This document shows positions 10,720 through 21,509 of a stretch of 64,000 bases of DNA, piece by piece. A program made the position numbers and the translations under genes. The stretch's first letter is position 1. The number at the start of each line of letters is the position of its first letter. Under the pieces are notes generated by a model. The model did not search any database. It worked only from the letters and a program-made list of their open reading frames with translations, and had not been told where the DNA came from. Origin of the DNA: Choristoneura fumiferana (Eukaryota; Arthropoda; Insecta; Lepidoptera; Tortricidae); contig NC_133478.1 of the NCBI RefSeq assembly GCF_025370935.1, positions 15,419,468-15,483,467 on the forward strand. Reading direction: 5' to 3'.

Positions 10720-10965
10720 AAGCCGTGGTGGCCTAGTGGTTTGACCTATCGCCTCTCAAACAGAGGGTCGTGGGTTCAAGCCCCGGCTCGCACCTCTGAG
10801 TTTTTCGAAATTCATGTGCGGATAACATTTGAAATTTACCAAGATTCTTTGCGGTGAAGGAAAACATCGTGAGGGAACTATGCACAAATCTGCGAAGCTG
10901 TTCAATGGTGCGTGTGAATTCCAATCTGCAATGGAACCCGCGTGCCAGCTCTCGTGAATCCCACA
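10720..10965 (+). mobile_element. SINE family A, 3'-truncated
   Basis: Well preserved head: A-box-like TGGCCTAGTGG and B-box-like GGTTCAAGCCCC, then GAGTTTTTCGAAATTCATGT and GGTGAAGGAAAACATCGTGA. Homology fades before the GGGACGTATATAGG tail. Confidence 0.8.
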
Positions 10966-11439
10966 GCACCAGCATTAATATCTGTACAGCGGGCTGCAAA
11001 ATATCTGATGGGCCCTGATGAGTCGTATCAGATATTTATGCACGCTTCTCGTGAATCGACCTGTACATACCAGCGTACAAAAACGTGGGTTAAAGTTATG
11101 CTCATAATACGTGAAATAACGGGCATTTTAATCTTTCTTGGATCCGTTTCCGACATTTCCTACTTGGCAATAGCAAGCAAAATGGAATGCTATTTAATTA
11201 TTCAGCTGTAAAAATAAAGTGGAGCACTTCGTATTTCAGGACAAAAGTTCTCTCGGTTCCGTATTTAATACTCTTTGCTGTAGCCTGTAACTCATCTCGT
11301 ACCTGAAATTCATGATCATGAAAATACAAAGTTAACATTTGCAACCACAATAATGCGATTCAACTCGCTAATTAATCGTATCTTCGGTAGAACAAGGGTA
11401 TTACTTCACTTTTATTTTCTCGGTTTTCACAATAGTGCC
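10966..11439. other. Unannotated stretch
   Basis: No recognisable element or gene. Confidence 0.4.
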
Positions 11440-11579
11440 GTACCACTACCATGAGTTTACAGTAACCATACTCAACGCGACGGCGTAAATTATTTGTAGA
11501 GGCGCTGTACAGTTCTCCATACAAATAATTTACGCCGTCGCTATCGATTACGGTCACTGTAAACTCATGGTAGTGGTAC
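11440..11579. mobile_element. Palindromic MITE-like element, 140 bp
   Basis: Arms GTACCACTACCATGAGTTTA and inner GCGACGGCGTAAATTATTTG each have exact complements on the right side; the arms span nearly the whole element. No convincing target duplication. Confidence 0.7.
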
Positions 11580-13848
11580 AGTAGGTACTACCGAAGTTAC
11601 GATATATTAATGTAATTGTGTTATGACTAATATTCAAGCCATTTAAATTATCAACATAATTTAATTGGCTTCCCATGAGGCTGACATAGTCAAATTTGGT
11701 TTTTATACCTCGTTAAAATACTACACAAAAAAACAACACAATAATATATGTATGAAGGTTTAGTTTGTAAGACTACGAGTAATATAGTATTTACTTAACA
11801 ATTTAATTATGTTCTAGTTTATTTTTGCAAAAATTGTCCATCGCGGTATAACTCGATATAACACGGTATCGTTTTATTTTACGTTTCTTCAATTTAATTT
11901 CGTTAAGCTCACGCTAAACTCTCACGTTTCTAATACGTATAATTTAAATTCGTATTCTTTTCTCGTCACGTTTCACACAATTTAAAATCATTGTTTTAGT
12001 TTGCTTGAGGAGTTTTTAGGTACAAAACATAAAAACATGCAAAAATAAGTATCAGAACGGAACTCTACTTTATCCGTACGTTTACATATTTTAATTGTTT
12101 TTTTTTTACTTCAAATTTTACGTCGCTTGAGTAAATTACAACAATTTACTGGGACGCATTTGAAACAGGCCTCTGGCAAATTTCATTCAGTTCTACGGAG
12201 TTTGCTAATATGTATAATGTGAGTCGCATTTCCCTTTTTCGGTCTTAATATCTCAAAATATATTATTCAGAGGCACACCAATTTAGAATATTATAAATAG
12301 GAAAGTTTGTTGAAAGGAGTGTATTGGTTATTCCTTTCACGCTAAACATTTGTATGGATGGAAATTAAATTCATATTCGAAAATATTCACATAATCAAAA
12401 ATAATCTTGAAGTGTTTCGATAAATATTTAAGACAGCTGATTCCTTAAAATGTAAAATGTAACAATATATAATGATTTTATTTTCCTAATTTGAATTCTT
12501 GACATTTATGAATGATTGATTTTGGATTAGTTTAGTTAAGTTTAATTTAATATAATTTAATTCATTAATTGTATTTTGTCACAATGGGATCATTGCCTAA
12601 ATAAACAACTTTATTATTATTATGTTCTTTATTTACTTTCATTCTTAGGATTAGGTTTTTATAATAGTTGTAAAAAGTAAAATACAGAAAAGTACATACA
12701 AAATAAAAATATTATAAAAACCTAACCTAAAAGATCCGTGTGCCATGCGATGGTTTTTGCTGAATTTTTAATTTCTGTTTATGTTACATGTAAGGAACGC
12801 CCCCTAAAAATATTTATTTTTGCTATTTATACCTACTCAAGTCGCGGTCATTAAAAGGCACTAGTATTTCAAATTTCATCAATACACGTCTTGCAATTTA
12901 ACAGACGGATGGACAGAGGGACGGAACGAAACTACCTATAAAGGTTCCTTTATTTGTCTCGTTGACTAGGGATCCTTAAAAACAATACAAATCGAATTTA
13001 AAAAGAAACAATAAGGTAGACGGGTAAATAGCTCCATATTGGCTAATGAGGTTCTAAGCTAACTAAAGCTACACTGTCTATGAAACTAAGGAAAATTGTC
13101 GATGTTGCTTAATTAAAAACAAAATGCAACAACGTCAAACAAAAACGTTTCCCGATCAAACAAAACCATTTTTTTCACGCTAAAACCGTTAAAATCTGTT
13201 AAACGCAATTTATCGCGTTACTTGTAAAAAGACTGGCTAGAATAGCGTTATAAAATGCAACATTGCAACTTGTTAAACCGAAAGCAAATAAAACCCTATT
13301 GCACCCCCGTAAATACCAAATCGGATTACCATAGATTCCTCTCACAATGAAAATTACGAGATGACATACAACTACTTTGTTCACGGCACAAGACTCCGAT
13401 CGATACCTTTTATTTAGTATCCATTTTAAGTTGACCTTCTCCACCTCTCTGTGACACCAAAATTCATACTTCTACTCCAATTACAAAGAAGGATCAAGTC
13501 ACAATGCAACACAACGATATTCTTACCCTATGCGTTCTGCTCCTCGGTTCAAAATGGAATGCGTGTAATTTTTGGCGTACTACGATTCCCAATCTAAGAT
13601 GCCACATGTGAGGGGTCACTGTGGGTAGCTATGGAGCTCAAGTTACACTGGTTGTGTGGAAGCCAGATTTTCTTTTCAAGGGGGCAGTAGATTGGGTACG
13701 AAATGTCCGGAACCAGATTTGACACTCTGCCGATATCGTCACTACCCCTCTTACTTTTAAAGCCTGGTTGGGGCGAAAATGGCTTTCTGTTTTTTTGAAA
13801 TGAGGTTTGCATAATACTAGAGGCTTCTTGAATATAATAATACATCAA
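11580..13848. other. Long AT-rich stretch, no gene seen
   Basis: Very AT-rich. About 12880-12980 has a faint resemblance to the end of repeat E (ACGGATGGACAGAGG..., TTGACTAGGGATCC then TTAAAAAC). About 12600-12625 has an AATAAACAACTTTATTATTA tract resembling a retroposon tail. Short frames at 13199-13848 have no recognisable domain. Confidence 0.45.
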
Positions 13849-14571
13849 TCATGGGACACTTGACACCAATTGACCTAGTCCCAAACTTAGCAAAGCTTAT
13901 TATGGATACTAGGCAACGGATAAACATACTTATACTATAGATAAATACATACTTAAATAAATATTAAGAGAAGTCTCTTCGTTCCATTCTCCATACAAAC
14001 GTAGTCCCGGTCTCATTTGAAAACTAGGCAACAGAAATAGATGAAATTTTGTAAGTATGGCTTTTCAGATTTTCATATAAATGTGGACGTTCAGAATTAC
14101 AGAAGCTCAAAAGTCGACAAAAAAAAGATGTCAACTTTGCACGAGAATAACAGACTAATAAAGCATTTTTACAAACATCGAAAGGCATAGAAAATATAAT
14201 GAATATCTTGATTGTAAAATATCATTGATTTCTGTGCTATACTTTTCCTATAATATGAGGACAACGAAACCCAAAATTCAACCGCCCAAATCTTGAAAAG
14301 CCTACAGCTATCTCGATATTAATTACGGACGTCGTTGCGGAAGGCATGGGGGGACGGCTGCGAGCGCTTATGTCACGAGCGATAAAGACAGCAATATCCC
14401 AAACGAATAAATAACGCGGCCGCGCGGCCGGCAGGGAAACTTCTCTTAAACATCCAAAACCCGAGAACAAACATTCGTATTAGTCATACAAATATCTGCC
14501 CCGGCCGGAAATCGAACCCGGGACCTCAAGCTTCGTAGTCAGGTTCTCTAACCACTTGGCCATCCGGTCGT
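13849..14571 (-). mobile_element. SINE family B split by an insertion
   Basis: Minus-strand SINE B with the tRNA-like head at 14571-14495 (TGGCCAAGTGG, GGTTCGATTTCC) and the 3' body at 13967-13849. The two halves rejoin perfectly if 13968-14445 plus one TTAA are removed, giving the sequence of the uninterrupted copy at 2283-2532. Confidence 0.85.
13968..14445. mobile_element. 478-bp TTAA-flanked DNA element inside SINE B
   Basis: Flanked by TTAA (13964-13967 and 14446-14449). Ends are 10-bp inverted repeats, GAGAAGTCTC and the complement of GAAACTTCTC (one mismatch). A TTAA duplication is the hallmark of piggyBac-type transposition, but the terminal bases do not match the usual CCC/GGG pattern, so the superfamily is tentative. 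No coding capacity was seen. Confidence 0.75.
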
Positions 14572-15467
14572 CAAATATTTTATCAAGTACGCAAACCTTT
14601 TTTGCCTGCTTTCTATGTGTACTTTCAAAAGACTAACCGTTACTGACTGGATGATGCACAGCCTAAACCACCGGAGATATTTGAAATTTGGCAGACATAA
14701 TGCCTAGACTCTACCTAGAATCTAGGTCCTAGAGGATCATTAACATGTGCTAAAGTTTGTTGAAACTTCCACGGGCTGAAAAGTTAGCTATATTCTTCAC
14801 TATATTTCACCCGCGGCTTCGCACACGTATCTAATCCTTCAGATTAAGCAGTTGATTTGAATTTCTAAGATTTTACTACTCGAATTCTTATGAAAATCAT
14901 AATCATGTATGAATTCGGCAAAGCAACACTGATTTCCACTGAGTCAGCATCCATGGACGGCGGAAATTGCTTTGTGATTCACAAGCATAATGATAAGAAA
15001 AATATAAAAGGCAAATTTCCTTTCTTATGCTGTAAAAATAAGTCTAAGCAGCCTGCTATATCATTTACATCTCCAGGGAACGTTTTTTTTTTCGTGGGCA
15101 CCTTTTTGTCGACATGATCAAAATAATCTAAAATGTCTATGTCAGCCCATTCATACAAAAATATGAGCACGAAAATTGAGATGATTGAAACGCTCGAATC
15201 ATTTACGGTTTAATAAAAAAAAACATTCATTTTACATTTGCTTCTAGGAAGCTTCCGTGTAATGTTGACATGGTCTGCATGTCACCATGCGATGTGACTT
15301 GGATTGTGACTGTTGAAACCATTACCATGCGCCAGCACTAATTGGCTGTGGCAGACGGACAGACAGGTGCCCGGCAGTGCTGATTTAACATTTTTCGCTA
15401 ATGAACGTACTTAATTATTAAAAGCTTTGTTGTTGCGATTTTTAATGTAAATTCAACGACCATGTTT
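14572..15467. other. Unannotated stretch
   Basis: Around 14650-14840 there is text resembling an old dispersed repeat (TTTGAAATTTGGCAGACATA, CACCCGCGGCTTCGCA), heavily eroded. Nothing else recognisable. Confidence 0.4.
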
Positions 15468-16262
15468 TTAGGGTTTCGGAGCCAAAATGGCAATAACGGA
15501 ACCCTTATAGTTTCGCCATGTCTCTCTCTGTCTGTCTGTCTGTCCGTCCGCGGCTTTGCTCAGGGACTATCAATGATAGAAAGCTGTAATTTTGGACGGA
15601 AATATATGTAAACTATGCCGACCAAATGGTACAATAAAAGATTTAAAAAAAAAAATTTTTAGGGTACCTCCCATAGACGTAAACTGTGGGTGATTTGTTT
15701 TTTCTCATCCAACCCTGTAGTGTGGGGTATCGTTGGATAGGTATTTTAAAACTATTAAGGGTTTGGTTTTACGATTTTCCGATTCAGTGCTTTGTTTGCG
15801 AAATATTCAACTTTAAAGTGCAAATTTTCATTAAAATCGAGGTTCCCCCTCTAAAATTTAAACCGGTCGGTGGATAAATTTGAAAAAAATCAGGATGGTA
15901 GTAAGTATATCAAATTTTCAAGGAAAACTATAACGGCTACGTTTTCTTGAGAATTATTAGTAGTTTAAGGGGCTGTTTCACCATCCATTGATTAGTGTTA
16001 ACTGACGGTTAAATTGTGATGCCGTCTCCGTCTATTCGAACAAAACAAATAAAGACGGCATCACATTTAACCGTCAGTTAACACTAATCAATGGATGGTG
16101 TAACAGCCCCTAAGAGTAAATAGCAGCCTAAGGTATAAAATATACCTAAACTTGGAATATTCCGTACAAAATATGAAATCCTTAGAAAACTATTACTTAA
16201 TTGATTCGTAATGGCTACGGAACCCTATTTCGGGCGTGTCCGACACGCTCTTGGCCGGTTTT
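15468..16262 (+). mobile_element. Dispersed repeat E, near full length, with nested MITE
   Basis: Runs from TTTAGGGTTTCGGAGCCAAA through a GTCTGTCTGTCTGTCCGTCC tract, GGGTACCTCCCATAGACG, AGGATGGTAGTAAGTATATC and AAATAGCAGCCTAAGGTATA to GGCTACGGAACCCTATTTCG and GGCCGGTTTTG. Other copies: 19235-19512, 40808-41340, 41485-42066, 42710-42772, 47270-47932 and 49644-49992 plus 57955-58257. About 650 bp without insert, non-coding; the class is not established. Confidence 0.8.
15969..16110. mobile_element. PIF/Harbinger-like MITE, 142 bp, TAA TSD
   Basis: Ends GGGGCTGTTTCACCATCCAT and complement; the arms extend ~60 bp, so it folds into one hairpin. It is flanked by TAA (15966-15968 and 16111-16113). 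Removing it with one TAA gives exactly the uninterrupted repeat E text found near 41155-41170. A 3-bp TWA duplication with GGG-starting termini is typical of PIF/Harbinger MITEs. Confidence 0.85.
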
Positions 16263-16420
16263 GTTGAGATATTGGGTGAATTAATGTTTTACAAAATCAA
16301 TAACTTTACTACTTTTTTAACTACTGCTTGCGTTATGGGCTGTTTCCCGCTACTTTGTCCGCAAAAGAACAATCCCGTCCGAACTGTGCCAATTTTCAAG
16401 ACACATAACCCAGCGGTTAA
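16263..16420. other. Short unannotated stretch
   Basis: No recognisable feature. Confidence 0.4.
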
Positions 16421-16528
16421 CATAAATAAATAAAAATAAAATAAATAAATATCACGGGACAATTCACACCAATTAACCTAGTCCCAAAGTAAGCTTAGCA
16501 AAGCTTGTGTTATGGGTACTAAGCAACA
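16421..16528 (-). mobile_element. SINE family B, 5'-truncated
   Basis: Contains only the 3' body and ATTT-rich tail of SINE B (minus strand): GGACTAGGTTAATTGGTGTG and the AATAAATAAA tail on the plus strand. The tRNA-like head is absent. Confidence 0.75.
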
Positions 16529-16955
16529 TAGAATAGTTTAATCCCGGAAAATTACACAGTTCCCGCAGGATAGCGATAAGTGATTTTTCTGTAGATGCTG
16601 AAAACAATAAACAACAGCTAAATGGACATATAACATCAACACATAAATGAAGCATTTAATCAACACCTTTTTAGCACACTTTCTCAACCGGCATTATATT
16701 CGTTCAAATCGGATCAAAATTGTACTCTGATTTCCTAGCGCACTGTTTCGACACTAATTGAGTGCCATCAGCTTCACAAAGAACAAAGCTAATAAAGTGA
16801 AAATCCGAAACAATGGTTCCGCTCATGTTGGTTCCATTAGAGTATTTGACAAATCAATGACAGCTTCTTGCCAAGCAATATTAAACAATATCAAATCCAG
16901 GAATCTAAATAAATAATTCGGTAATAAAGATTCTTAAGGATTCTTGGCAAGTAAA
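16529..16955. other. Unannotated stretch
   Basis: Nothing recognisable. Confidence 0.4.
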
Positions 16956-16977
16956 ATATCGCTAGATGGCGTTAGTT
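16956..16977. repeat. Isolated terminal repeat matching the element at 42773
   Basis: AAATATCGCTAGATGGCGTTAG-type end, identical to the 22-bp inverted terminus of the 42773-43123 element. No partner arm was found here, so this is a solo end or truncated copy. Confidence 0.6.
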
Positions 16978-17014
16978 AGTATCGTGAAGATCGTTTGACA
17001 TTTATGGTCTTGCT

Positions 17015-17160
17015 TCAGACTTTTTTTATTTATTCGACTGGATGGCAAACGAGCAATCGGGTCTCCTGATGGTAAGAGATAGACACCTGCAACACCAGGG
17101 GGATTGCAGATGCGTTGCCAACCTAGAGGCCTAAGATGGGATACCTCAAGTGCCAGTAAT
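17015..17160 (-). mobile_element. Non-LTR 3' end, minus strand
   Basis: Minus-strand text GGTTGGCAACGCATCTGCAA, GGTGTTGCAGGTGTCTATCT, CTTACCATCAGGAGACCC and GCTCGTTTGCCATCC matches the 3' end of the element terminating at 39073. An AAATAAATAAAAAAAGT tract serves as its tail. 5'-truncated, non-coding. Confidence 0.7.
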
Positions 17161-17529
17161 TTCACCGGCTGTCTTACTCTTTACGTCGAAACACAACAGT
17201 GCAAGCACTGCTATTTCACGGCAGGATTAGCGAGCAAGATGGTGCTAGCAATCCGGGCGGACCTTGCACAAGGTCCTACCACCTGTGATACACCTACCGA
17301 CTGGTTCATTTTATTTAATCAATAACAAACGTGACATAAATGTCGATATTCTCAAACGGACCACACGGTACCAGCGCCAATAAGCCTGTGCCTGTCAGAG
17401 AAAGCCTTATTGACATACTTTTTATGAGCTGTCAAAACACGATTATCTCGTTGATTTTGTATGGCAATTGAAAGAAAGAAAGAAAGTTTTATTTTGGTTC
17501 CATCAGTTTTATTGATAACCTATCCAACA
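17161..17529. other. Unannotated stretch
   Basis: Contains a GAAAGAAAGAAAGAAAG run at about 17470. Nothing else recognisable. Confidence 0.4.
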
Positions 17530-17951
17530 AAAGGTTGGAAAACCCCCGACATTATCACTTCAAAGTTCAATATCTCAAAAACGGCTGAACCGATTTTGAT
17601 AAAACATATCTAAGAACCATCGGTACAAAACCTGCTTTCAAATAAAAAAACCGCATACAAATCGGTTCACCCGTTTAAGAGCTACGGTGCCATAGACAGA
17701 CACACATAGCGGTTAAACTTATAAGGGTGAAGACCAAAAAGTTGCACACCGTTTAAGCTGCGTTATTAGGTAGTTATAATTTCCATTAACTTTTTCCATT
17801 GTGACACGAAAATTATCCATACGTATGATTAATTTTCGTGTCACAATGGAAAAAGTTAACGGAAATTAAAACTACGTGCTAACGCAGCTTTAACGCTGTG
17901 CAACTTTTTGGTCTTCACCCATAACACCCTCTTTTTGCATCGGGGGTTAAA
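17530..17951 (+). mobile_element. Dispersed repeat D with nested MITE
   Basis: Second copy of the repeat at 5532-5768, with the same order of blocks (GGAAAACCCCCGACATTATC, ACCCGTTTAAGAGCTACGGT). It is split by 17725-17920 and resumes at ATAACACCCTCTTTTTGCAT. Confidence 0.75.
17725..17920. mobile_element. Palindromic MITE, 196 bp, ATAA TSD
   Basis: Begins GGGTGAAGACCAAAAAGTTG and ends with the complement; the arms run ~85 bp, with GACACGAAAATTA pairing near the loop. It is flanked by ATAA at 17721-17724 and 17921-17924. The empty site is visible in the other copy of repeat D at about 5735. Confidence 0.85.
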
Positions 17952-18752
17952 AATAGGCTTATATATACTTAAGGTTACAGAATAGAAAAATAACAACGAA
18001 ACTACATGCTAAATGTCAACATTCAGTACCACCACCGTACAGTAATAAGACTGAAACACTAAAACTAACAATAAAAACTAAGTTACGTGGTCATAAGTGC
18101 TAGTTATGACGTCACTTATTTGCCAACTTTTAAGTCAAGAACGGTGGGACTGTTTCGACTGTCATGAACGCACTCACCTATGAAGAAGGTCTTCTATAAA
18201 GATCGAAACTGCCAGACCGTTCCTGACTCATAGCCGCCATTTAATTTTGTAATTTTTCTCAAATATTTCTGACGAGAGCTTAAGGACTATTCCCTTGTTT
18301 GAAAGCCGGTAATCTAAAATCCAATTTTGCAATTGAAAATTCATCTGTTTCAGAGCTAAAACATGGTGCTATTTATCACAGCCGCGTCTTGCAATTATCG
18401 TTTTACGTCATCTACCCTATACAATACACGGATTTGGTTCAACAAAACTCTACAAAGGAACCCTAAAAAAGCAACACGAAACGCCATCTCCACACTAACG
18501 AGACGCCGAGCTGCTCGTTGAAAATCGACAGGTGCATGTGATAGCGTACACCCATCGCCATTCGCTTTATTTATTAGGACCTTCCTCGGCAAAAAGACAG
18601 GGGCCCTATTCCCGTCGCCATCGAGATGCATCTCGATTGAGAGGTTTCACGAAAACGTGTTATCTCTAGCAACTCTCGGCTTCGTAAGCATTAATTAATT
18701 CAAATAGAAATTGTGGGATTTTAATAAATTTCCATGGGAATCCCGAAAATCC
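17952..18752. other. Unannotated stretch
   Basis: No repeat structure or gene recognised. A minus-strand frame at 18395-18631 has no known motif. Confidence 0.4.
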
Positions 18753-19040
18753 TATTAATATTATAAATGTTCAAGTTTTTGAGTGAGTAAGTGAGTGAGC
18801 GAGTGAGTGAGTATGTTTGTTACTCATTCACGCTAAAACACCTGGAACAAAACAAAGGTTACTTTTTATTCCGATATTCCCACGGGATAGGGACAAAATC
18901 TCGAAACAATAACCGCTGGGCTTAGAGTCATGAAATTTGACATGATTGTTTTCAATGTAACATCAATGAAAACCACGATTTAATTTTCGGGAATTCCCAT
19001 GGGAATTTTTAAAAATCCCGTAATTTCAATTCAGCTGCCG
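18753..19040 (-). mobile_element. Dispersed repeat related to C, minus strand
   Basis: Starts CCTATTAATATTATAAATG, passes a GAGT microsatellite (about 18780-18812), then TTACTCATTCACGCTAAAAC and AAGGTTACTTTTTATTCC, a diverged counterpart of repeat C's AAAAAGTAGCC segment. A related layout occurs at 45197-45440. Confidence 0.55.
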
Positions 19041-19127
19041 GACCTAATGATTTATGCGTGCAAAGCCGGGGGTAAACACTAGTTACTTTATACATTGTGA
19101 TCGTCTTTAACATAAATAGAAGTAATA

Positions 19128-19192
19128 ACTTGGCTTAGTGGTTGGTTTGACATACAAACTTAAGAGGGTTGTTATGGGTTTGAGCCCTGGCT
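19128..19192 (+). mobile_element. tRNA-like SINE head, isolated
   Basis: TGGCTTAGTGG (A-box-like) and GGGTTTGAGCCC (B-box-like) are spaced like a tRNA-derived SINE promoter. The body that follows does not match SINE A or B. Low information. Confidence 0.4.
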
Positions 19193-19234
19193 CCATTGAT
19201 CTGACATCGTTTTTGGGTTTTAGGAAACTTTGAG

Positions 19235-19512
19235 AAAAATTAATGAAAATTTGCACTTTAAAGTTGAATATTTCGCAAACAGATCACTGAATCGAAAAAT
19301 CTTCTTTGTAACCCCCCCATAGTTATAAAAGACCTATTCCACGATACCCCACACTAAAGGGTTAGTCGAGAAAAAAAAAAAACACCACTTTACGTCTATG
19401 GGAGGTACTCTAAAAAATATCCATGCCAAATTACAGCTCTCTAGTACTAACGGTCTCTGAGCTTAGACATGGCGAAACTATAAGGGTTCCTAGTTGACTA
19501 CGGAACCCTAAA
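19235..19512 (-). mobile_element. Dispersed repeat E, partial
   Basis: Minus orientation relative to 15468. Contains AATTTGCACTTTAAAGTTGA, ATTTCGCAAACAGATCACTG and TTTACGTCTATGGGAGGTAC, and ends TAGTTGACTACGGAACCCTA. About half the element is missing. Confidence 0.75.
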
Positions 19513-19539
19513 AAAAGAAGTAAATTGTCGTTATTGAGA

Positions 19540-19740
19540 TCCACCATTATCAATGAATCCCGCCACTAGTACTGGCCATCTCCCAGAATGAAATAGCTTG
19601 GGCTGTAGTCCTCAAGCGGAGCTGATAAATCTTGGGAATTTCACTTCTATTGAACTGCTTCGCAGGTGAACTTACCTCACTCCTTCACCGACAAACTCGT
19701 TGTAAATTTCAAATGTAAATTCCAAGAAAACAGGGATATG
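19540..19740 (-). mobile_element. SINE family A, degenerate
   Basis: Minus-strand match to the SINE A 3' half: GGGCTGTAGTCC, TTGAACTGCTTCGCAGGT, TCCTTCACCGACAAACTCGT. Head absent. Confidence 0.55.
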
Positions 19741-20062
19741 AGCGAAGACTCAAGCCATTATTCTCTGGCATTAGATCAAGCCACTAGGTTACCACAGGTT
19801 CGATTTTATTTGAACTTTATTGCTGCTAATTCAACTATTATTATTTGAGTATTTTCTGAAATGACAACTACATTTTACATTGTTATCATCTCGCAATAGA
19901 GATCGATCTCGACGGCGCCGAGAATAAGGCCCCCTCCATCATGGGACGCTCGGCCAATTACCTATACTTTTTACGCGAGCAGGCCCGATTTGAATTTAGG
20001 AGTGTTTTGTTAATGGCTGTGTTTTGGCGCGTGGGCGTTTGTGAGATGTGATAAGGTTATTA

Positions 20063-20134
20063 CCGGACTGCGTAGGAGGAGGGTTATGTGTTTGACCCAT
20101 ACGTATGTATGTATGTCTATTCTTATGTCCTCTC
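20063..20134 (+). repeat. Inverted-repeat partner of 21388-21456
   Basis: GGGTTATGTGTTTGAC followed by GTATGTATGTATGTCTATTC and CTCTCGTAA is present in reverse complement ~1.25 kb downstream. Both may be fragments of one dispersed family; the second is also found in copy B at about 59402-59472. Confidence 0.6.
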
Positions 20135-20400
20135 GTAACTACTCAACGGCTGAACCGAATTTGATAAACGATACGTCATTGGATTCGTCTTCATGACGCG
20201 AGTGACACTGGGTACATGAACTTCTTAAAAAAATAAAATTAATTAAGCTAGCTCTCCGGCTATTATGTATCATCGACAATATGTTACTTGGAAAAGTTAC
20301 AAAAGATGTTTATTCAGTAACCAGATAATTTCGATGGTTTTTACATTTTACACGATACATTGATAGAAATCATTTCTAGTGTAATGTGTGGTAAATACTT

Positions 20401-20477
20401 ACGCAGTGGGCAAGTGTACGCAATCCCATAAATTTCAGTCCGAAATGAATGTGATTGCGTACACTTACCCACTGCGT
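20401..20477. repeat. Hairpin-forming inverted repeat, 77 bp
   Basis: 25-bp arms beginning ACGCAGTGGGCAAGTGTACG; one mismatch with the right arm; loop ~27 bp. MITE-like, no coding content. Confidence 0.7.
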
Positions 20478-21387
20478 ACGTTCACCCCACATGACTCTAA
20501 CCTCTAACTATATTCCGAGGAAAAAACTGACGGATAAAAGTCTCGTCATACATAATCTGGATACATACATCGTTTAATACATGGTGGTATAAAATTATCC
20601 GATATATTTCCGCCATAGGTTGGATACAAATTGAACATCCTTGGAAATGTTTTGCAGAAACTTTTAATTGAGGTTTAATGTTTCATTATATTTTGTCGGA
20701 GTTCAAAATATAACGCGTCATAGAATGTAATGTCGGAAATCTGTACAAAGTTAAGCTATAATGATTTAAGCCTGCAAAATTTTCGTTAATTACTGACACA
20801 CTCCGGATTATATCATGTACTTCGTAGCAAATTCACGTGAGTGGCAAGTAGACCATGGCCGCAGTAATGTGGCCGAGACGTCAAGGTAATTTTAGCAATG
20901 CTAACGTCGTGATCAAGTATGTCTCTATTAGTTTAGCTGTAACTACTTCGTCGGCAAATAAATTGTTAATCGCCATCCCAATGCTAATTGCTGGAGAATT
21001 ACCTACTTAAAATGCATTAACTTTCAAATTAATGTAATTAAATATCTAAATCTCAAAAAAACAATTAAAAAAGTTTAACTGAAAGAGATCCCTTTAAGGG
21101 ATAAATTCACCTTTGTACGTCTCGATCATCTTGTTATCTGTTAATATCATGTGTTTTTAAGTAGGATACAATAAATAGTTAGAAATAGAAATAAACTTTA
21201 TTGTATACCTGTGTTTGCACAATGATACATTACAATACAATACAATACCCTTAATTAAATAGGACTTATGAATATAGTGGTATTTTTAATTTCCGTTAAC
21301 TTTAAGGGAACGTTCAATAGGTCAAATTAAGTTATTTTGTCCAAAATACCTACTAATAAATATACTAAGTCTAAAAAAACAATAAAA

Positions 21388-21456
21388 TTACGAGAGGATA
21401 TAGGAATAGACATACATACATACGCGTCAAACACATAACCCACCTTCGCAGTCGGG
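21388..21456 (-). repeat. Inverted-repeat partner of 20063-20134
   Basis: Minus strand reads CGACTGCGAAGGTGGGTTAT, GTATGTATGTATGTCTATTC, CTCTCGTAA. Confidence 0.6.
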
Positions 21457-21509
21457 TAAAAAAGAGTTTATCAAGAATTCATATAATTAATTATACGCAG
21501 TAGAACAGT

